A stretch of DNA of 64,000 bases, taken from positions 20,007-84,006 of the forward strand of contig JAJDOG010000069.1 in NCBI GenBank assembly GCA_022340285.1. Direction: 5' to 3'. The stretch's first letter is position 1; each line of letters begins with the position of its first letter. Below, piece by piece: positions 59,926 through 64,000 of this stretch. The notes beneath the pieces were generated by a model. That model was not told the origin of the DNA, ran no database searches, and worked only from the letters and a program-made list of their open reading frames with translations. The stretch comes from Betaproteobacteria bacterium. GTDB taxonomy: Bacteria; Pseudomonadota; Gammaproteobacteria; Burkholderiales; SG8-39. Both the position numbers and the translations under genes were made by a program.

Positions 59926-61821
59926 CTACGCGACGCGCGGCGCAGGCGCGCCGGGGGTGCGGAAGGAACGCAGGGCACGCAGAAGCTGCCGCTTCTTCGA
60001 CTGATGCGCCTGCATCCGCCGCAGGATGTCGTCGAGCATGCGAATCGCATCCAGCACGTGCGGGCCTTTGTTGAGCATCACGCACTCCGAGCGCTCACCC
60101 ATCGCCGCATCCGTGATTTCGGCACGCGACGGTCGGCCCGTCTTCGCGAGGTTCTCGAGGACCTGCGTCGCCCAGATCACCGGCATGTGTGCCGCCTCGG
60201 CGAGCCAGAGCATCTCCTCCTGCACCTCGGCGAGCCGCTCGTAGCCGCATTCGACCGCCAGATCGCCACGCGCGATCATGATGCCGGCCGCCTTGCTCGC
60301 CATGGCCGCGAAGGCGAGCTCGGGAAGGTTCTCGAAACCTCGGCGCGTCTCGATCTTCAGAATCAGGCCGAGGTGCTCTGCGCCGAGTCGGCGGAGGCCC
60401 TCGAGTAGGCGCTCGACGTCCGCCGCGTGCTGCGCGAACGACAACCCGACGATGTCCGCGTGCCGCGCGACGACCGCGAGGTCGGCGACATCCTTTTCAC
60501 TGAGTGCGGGAAGCGTGATGACGCTGTCCGGGAGATTGATGCCCTTGTCGCCCGCCAGCGGCTCGCCCCCCTCGCGGGCGTGTGTGATCTCCACTTCCAG
60601 GCGGTCGCGCGTGGCTCGCTTGACGAGGCCACCGATGCGACCGTCGTCGAACCAGATCCGCTCGCCCCGGCGCACCTGCCCGATCACTTCAGGCAACGTG
60701 CACGGCACGCTCGCCGCACTCGCCTTCCTGCGACCCCGCGCCTCGATACCTGAGTGCCCGATCCCGGATCGCGTGACGTACATCAAGTCTCCCCGGTGCA
60801 CGCGCACTTTTCCTGCGGACGGCGGAAAGCCGTCCAGCGTCGTTCCGCGCGGCTTCTTTCCATGCGACCGTCGCAGCTTCGTTTCCGCGGTCAAGTAGAC
60901 CGTCTTCGCGGTTTCGAGCACCGCGGACGCCTCGCCGACCTCCACGACGTGGAAAGCGCGCTCGGCGCCACGCGCGTCGGTGCAGTCCACACGTTGGCCC
61001 TCGCGCAAGCACGCGAGCCACTCGGCCGGCGCGCGAAGCGACCGTTCGGCGCCGTTGCCGGTGTCGGCTGCTTCGGATGCGCGCAACCTCAATCGTGCAG
61101 GAGCCAGCACCCGACCGTAGGCGTCGCGGACGGGCCGGACCTTCATCACGGCGGGGCCCGCTGCGATCGGGCCGGTCCGAAGCTTCGGCCCCGCGAGGTC
61201 CATCAGGATCCTCACCGGGCGCCCGACGGTGCCCGCGGCGCGTCGCACGTGCTCGGCCATCGCCTCCCACGCAGCAGCTTCGTCGTGCGCGCAGTTGATG
61301 CGCGCAATATCCATCCCCGCCCCAACCAGTCGCCGTACGAGGCCGAAGTCGTCCGACGCCTCGGAGGGAAGTGTCACCATGATCCGCACCGAGCGGTCGG
61401 CCGGTGGCGGACCGAGCAGGTCCGAAGCGTGGCGCTCGAGCAGCGCACGCCCGCGGCGGAAGCCGACCGGCTCGTCCTCGACGCGCGGCGTCCAGGGGTC
61501 CCCGACCAGGCGGTGCAGGATGCCGAGCGCCTTGTCGAGGTTCGCGAGAACGTGGGTCTCCCCGCGCCCCAGCGACGAGACGCCCATCCAGGCGAGCCGC
61601 TCCTGGAGCGGACGAATGTCGGTATGGCGCAGGGCAAGGTAGTGAGCGAGATTTCGCGCGCTCGCCGCGAAGGTCGGCTCGACGCCGCGTAGCTGCGACG
61701 CGAGACCGGCCTCGAAAGCGACCATTTCGGCGCGCAACGCCGAGAGCTGGCTGATCAGGCTCTCGACCGCTTCCCGATTCCACGCTTCCGTATCGCCGCC
61801 GACGTTGCCAGCCGCGCCCAT
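59926..61821 (-). CDS. Atypical pyruvate-kinase-like protein lacking the C-terminal domain
   Basis: 631 residues. The first 140 residues are an unrelated helical extension. From about residue 145 the pyruvate-kinase barrel is visible: IMVTLPSEASDDFGLVRRLVGAGMDIARINCAHD, LMDLAGPKLRTG, LGLILKIETRRGFENL (catalytic Lys), IMIARGDLAVECG and WATQVLENLAKTGRPSRAEITDAAMGERSECVMLNKG. A large insertion (about 220-430) replaces or extends the B domain. The allosteric C-terminal domain is absent: the chain ends some 30 residues after MLNKG. Key sites look kept, but kinase activity is unproven. A CCCTCC-AAC-GGAGGG hairpin (61837-61851) is in the leader. Confidence 0.8.
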   Translation of the reverse strand: MGAAGNVGGDTEAWNREAVESLISQLSALRAEMVAFEAGLASQLRGVEPTFAASARNLAHYLALRHTDIRPLQERLAWMGVSSLGRGETHVLANLDKALGILHRLVGDPWTPRVEDEPVGFRRGRALLERHASDLLGPPPADRSVRIMVTLPSEASDDFGLVRRLVGAGMDIARINCAHDEAAAWEAMAEHVRRAAGTVGRPVRILMDLAGPKLRTGPIAAGPAVMKVRPVRDAYGRVLAPARLRLRASEAADTGNGAERSLRAPAEWLACLREGQRVDCTDARGAERAFHVVEVGEASAVLETAKTVYLTAETKLRRSHGKKPRGTTLDGFPPSAGKVRVHRGDLMYVTRSGIGHSGIEARGRRKASAASVPCTLPEVIGQVRRGERIWFDDGRIGGLVKRATRDRLEVEITHAREGGEPLAGDKGINLPDSVITLPALSEKDVADLAVVARHADIVGLSFAQHAADVERLLEGLRRLGAEHLGLILKIETRRGFENLPELAFAAMASKAAGIMIARGDLAVECGYERLAEVQEEMLWLAEAAHMPVIWATQVLENLAKTGRPSRAEITDAAMGERSECVMLNKGPHVLDAIRMLDDILRRMQAHQSKKRQLLRALRSFRTPGAPAPRVA

Positions 61822-61921
61822 CCTTCCCCCCGTGCGCCCTCCGTTGGAGGGATGCAAATGTGTGACGCCCTTGTTGCAGCCGGATGACCGGCACGCGACG
61901 CCGCGCAAGGCGGCGCGCGCG

Positions 61922-62914
61922 CTACCGGTCGACCGTGCCCATCATGAACTCCCCGTAGCGCTCGCCCTTCACGACGCCGATCGCCGCGAGCTTTTCCAGG
62001 CGCTCGATCTCCGCCGCTGTCAACGTGACCTCCGCGGCCTTGAGGTTTTCCACGAGACGCGCTTCCCGGCGTGTCCCGGGGATCGGCACCACGTCCGGCC
62101 CCTTCGCGAGCACCCACGCGAGCGCTAGCTGGGCGGGCGTCGCTCCCTTCGCGCGGGCCAGCTCGCCGATCTGCCAGACGAGCTGCAGATTGTGGTCGAG
62201 GTTCGCGGCGGTGAACCGCGGCATCGAGCGCCGCACGTCCTTCTGTTCGAACTTCTCGGCGGACTCGACCGTCCCGGTGAGAAAGCCTCTTCCGAGCGGA
62301 CTGTAGGCCACGTACCCCACGCCCAGCTCGCGACACGCTGGCAGGATGTCCGTCTCGTCCTGGCGGCTCCACAGGGAGAGCTCCGACTGCACTGCCGTGA
62401 TGGGGTGCACCTTGTGGGCGCGTCGTAGATTGGCGACCGAGACTTCCGAGAGCCCGATATTGCGGACTTTGCCCGCCTTCACGAGCTCTGCCATCGCGCC
62501 GACGGTGTCCTCGATCGGCACGCCCTTGTCGACCCGGTGCTGGTAGTAAAGATCGATGTGATCCACGCCTAGCCGCTTGAGCGAGCCCTCGCAGGCGGAC
62601 CGAACGTAGTCCGGCGTCCCGCAGATCGAGCGCGTGCCATCCGGATTGAACCGCTGTCCGAACTTGGTCGCGAGGATCACCTTGTCGCGAATGCCCGGCA
62701 GGGCTTTGCCCACCAACTCCTCGTTGTGAAAGGGTCCATACGCATCCGCGGTGTCGATCATCGTGACCCCCAGCTCCACCGCCTTGCGTATGATCTTGAC
62801 CGATTCCGCATCGTTGGCCGCGCCGTACACGCCGCTCAAGCCGAAGCAGCCGTAGCCGATCTCCGATACCGTGATCGTTGCGCCGGGGTTCTTGCCGAGT
62901 GTCCGTTGCCGCAT
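61922..62914 (-). CDS. Aldo/keto reductase (paralogue of the one at 30860)
   Basis: 330 residues. Catalytic set: Asp/Tyr in MIDTADAYGPFHNEE, Lys in ILATKFGQ, His in YYQHRVD; NADPH pocket PIPGTRREARLVEN. Shares the [18 protein letters not shown] and YSPLGRGFLTG blocks with the AKR at 30860. GGAGG lies before the ATG. Divergent from the SRAP gene across 82 bp. Likely reduces aldehydes or quinones. Confidence 0.9.
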   Translation of the reverse strand: MRQRTLGKNPGATITVSEIGYGCFGLSGVYGAANDAESVKIIRKAVELGVTMIDTADAYGPFHNEELVGKALPGIRDKVILATKFGQRFNPDGTRSICGTPDYVRSACEGSLKRLGVDHIDLYYQHRVDKGVPIEDTVGAMAELVKAGKVRNIGLSEVSVANLRRAHKVHPITAVQSELSLWSRQDETDILPACRELGVGYVAYSPLGRGFLTGTVESAEKFEQKDVRRSMPRFTAANLDHNLQLVWQIGELARAKGATPAQLALAWVLAKGPDVVPIPGTRREARLVENLKAAEVTLTAAEIERLEKLAAIGVVKGERYGEFMMGTVDR

Positions 62915-62982
62915 GCATGCCTCCTTTTTTGGTTTCGTGGGCGAATTGTCCTTCAATCGGCCGCGCGGCAGGGCGCCGCCGA

Positions 62983-62988
62983 TATAAT
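62983..62988 (+). promoter_or_regulatory. Consensus -10 box (TATAAT) giving a leaderless transcript
   Basis: A perfect TATAAT lies 8 nt before the ATG of the SRAP gene; RNA would start about 2 nt before the ATG. No Shine-Dalgarno sequence occurs between box and start. Confidence 0.6.
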
Positions 62989-62996
62989 CGCCAGCC

Positions 62997-63710
62997 ATGT
63001 GCGGCCGGTACGTGCACCCCGATGACGCGGCCATGGAGCGCGCGTGGCACGTCGGGCGTGACAACAGCAATCCTTTTGCACGGCAATTCAACGTCCTACC
63101 GACGTCGATCGTCCCGCTTCTCCGGCGGGACCCCGAATCCGGCAAGCTGGCCCTCGCCGGCGCGCGCTGGGGACTGATCCCACACTGGTGGAAAGACGCG
63201 ATGCTCCCGAAATTCACGATCAACGCCCGCGCCGAAGAGGCCGCCGGGAAGCCCATGTGGCGTCATGCCTGGCGGCACGCGCGCTGCCTCATTCCCGCCG
63301 AAGGATGGTACGAATGGCGCGAGCTCGAGCGCGTGAGTCGCGAGACGGGCGAAGTGAAAAAGTACAAGCAGCCGTACTACATCCACCGCTCGGACGAGCA
63401 TCCGTTCTGCTTCGCGGGCCTGATGGCGCTCTGGCAAAAGTCCGGGTCGGACGACATGACCCTGAGCTGCGCGATCATCACCAAACCCGCGGCCGGCCCC
63501 GCAACCGAGGTCCATGACCGCATGCCCGTGGTGCTTCCGGAGCAAGCGTTCGAAGAATGGAGCGATCCCGCTCTGACGGATGCTGCGCGCGTTCAGTCGA
63601 TCATCGCGGAATGCGCGCAGTCCGACTTCGCCTTCCATGCCGTGAGCACCAAAGTGAACAGCTCGCGCAACGCCGGGCCCGACCTCATCGAGCCTGCCGA
63701 AGTCGCCTGA
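62997..63710 (+). CDS. SOS-response-associated peptidase (SRAP/YedK/HMCES-like)
   Basis: 237 residues. Catalytic Cys2 directly after the initiator Met in MCGRY, and the conserved NARAE, CLIPAEGWYEW, FAGLMALW, CAIITKPA and VHDRMPVVL motifs are all present. SRAP proteins form a covalent crosslink with abasic sites in single-stranded DNA and protect them. The ATG is preceded by a consensus TATAAT only 8 nt away and no ribosome site, so a leaderless mRNA is likely. No LexA box was seen upstream. Confidence 0.93.
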   Translation: MCGRYVHPDDAAMERAWHVGRDNSNPFARQFNVLPTSIVPLLRRDPESGKLALAGARWGLIPHWWKDAMLPKFTINARAEEAAGKPMWRHAWRHARCLIPAEGWYEWRELERVSRETGEVKKYKQPYYIHRSDEHPFCFAGLMALWQKSGSDDMTLSCAIITKPAAGPATEVHDRMPVVLPEQAFEEWSDPALTDAARVQSIIAECAQSDFAFHAVSTKVNSSRNAGPDLIEPAEVA

Positions 63711-63730
63711 CTACGTCAGGTGCGCGTCTC

Positions 63731-64000
63731 CTAGCCGGCGAGGTGCTTCTTCAGAAACGCGACCGTCCGTGACCAGGCGAGGTCCGCGGCCGCCTTGTTG
63801 TAACGGGCCGCGTTGGTGTCGTTATTGAATGCGTGCTCGACGTTGTCGTACCTGTAGAGCTCGTAGGGCACGCCTGCGGCTTTCAGTGCGGCCTCGTAGC
63901 TCGGAATGCCGGGATTGACCCAAGAGTCGTTTCCCGCGTAGTGCAGCATCAGCGACGCCTTGATCTTTGCCGCATCTTCGGCCGAGGGCGCCGGGCCGTA
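63731..64000 (-). CDS. Dienelactone hydrolase family protein, partial (cut by window end)
   Basis: The last 89 residues of an alpha/beta hydrolase; the 5' end lies beyond the right edge. ASLMLHYAGNDSWVNPGIPSYEAALKAAGVPYELYRYDNVEHAFNND shows the catalytic Asp (in AGND) and His (in VEHAF) of dienelactone hydrolases; the nucleophilic Cys/Ser is missing because of truncation. Convergent with the SRAP gene. Confidence 0.85.
   Translation of the reverse strand, partial: YGPAPSAEDAAKIKASLMLHYAGNDSWVNPGIPSYEAALKAAGVPYELYRYDNVEHAFNNDTNAARYNKAAADLAWSRTVAFLKKHLAG

Overview
The window is a GC-rich, gene-dense piece of what looks like a betaproteobacterial (probably Burkholderiales-like) chromosome. The assignment rests on gene content: two DctP/Q/M TRAP transport systems, BenE, a MASE2-type diguanylate cyclase, a TctD/TctE-like two-component pair, a Rieske oxygenase and many single-domain catabolic enzymes. 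I see no rRNA, tRNA, insertion sequence, prophage or CRISPR array. Codon use looks uniform, so nothing marks a clear recent island. About 60 protein genes are supported; the last one runs off the right edge. GC-rich antisense ORFs are abundant and were discarded.

Layout. 0.27-3.4 kb: TerC-family membrane protein, universal stress protein and a CadC-type winged-helix/TPR regulator. 3.4-6.9 kb: secreted cupin, metallo-beta-lactamase-fold protein, ketopantoate-reductase-like enzyme and a polyphosphate glucokinase whose only sensible start codon is ATC. 6.9-11.7 kb: a four-gene Gld-type ABC operon (ATPase, permease, GldG-like, DUF4340). 12-18.7 kb: a TRAP operon (P, M, Q plus two small membrane proteins) and an upstream SDR / small alpha-beta-barrel / SDR cluster. 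18.7-20.8 kb: sensor kinase and response regulator. 21.1-27.9 kb: small secreted proteins (one with 57-bp tandem repeats), an aldo/keto reductase, a glutamine-synthetase-like ligase next to a Rieske oxygenase, a DinB-family protein and an HEXXH lipoprotein. 27.9-37.5 kb: EamA exporter, cupin, diguanylate cyclase, aldo/keto reductase, amidase, an HtrA-like protein without catalytic residues, BenE, MFS and DM13 proteins. 37.5-45.5 kb: second TRAP operon, TetR-controlled ABC exporter operon with twin operators, amidohydrolase. 45.6-53.4 kb: a sigma-54-type promoter in front of an orphan GspG-like pseudopilin fused translationally to a GGDEF-EAL protein, then an RND pump with its adaptor. 53.5-64 kb: TerB, secreted and ATP-grasp proteins, ferredoxin-MBL fusion, Yip1, CmcJ/NvfI-like protein, DODA-type dioxygenase, quinone reductase, atypical pyruvate-kinase-like protein, aldo/keto reductase, SRAP and part of a dienelactone hydrolase.

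How it fits together. The region mixes solute capture (two TRAP systems, BenE, MFS, EamA), oxidative catabolism (SDRs, AKRs, Rieske and extradiol dioxygenases, amidase), drug or solvent export (ABC, RND) and c-di-GMP signalling (two proteins). The most unusual signals are the sigma-54/pseudopilin/c-di-GMP bicistron, the tandem-repeat acidic secreted protein with its own terminator, the catalytically dead HtrA-like protein, the ligase-Rieske pair, the ATC start, and a recurring architecture in which a -10 box lies 6-8 nt before an ATG without a ribosome-binding site (putative leaderless genes). None of these was tested by database search; all functional calls come from motifs recognised by eye.
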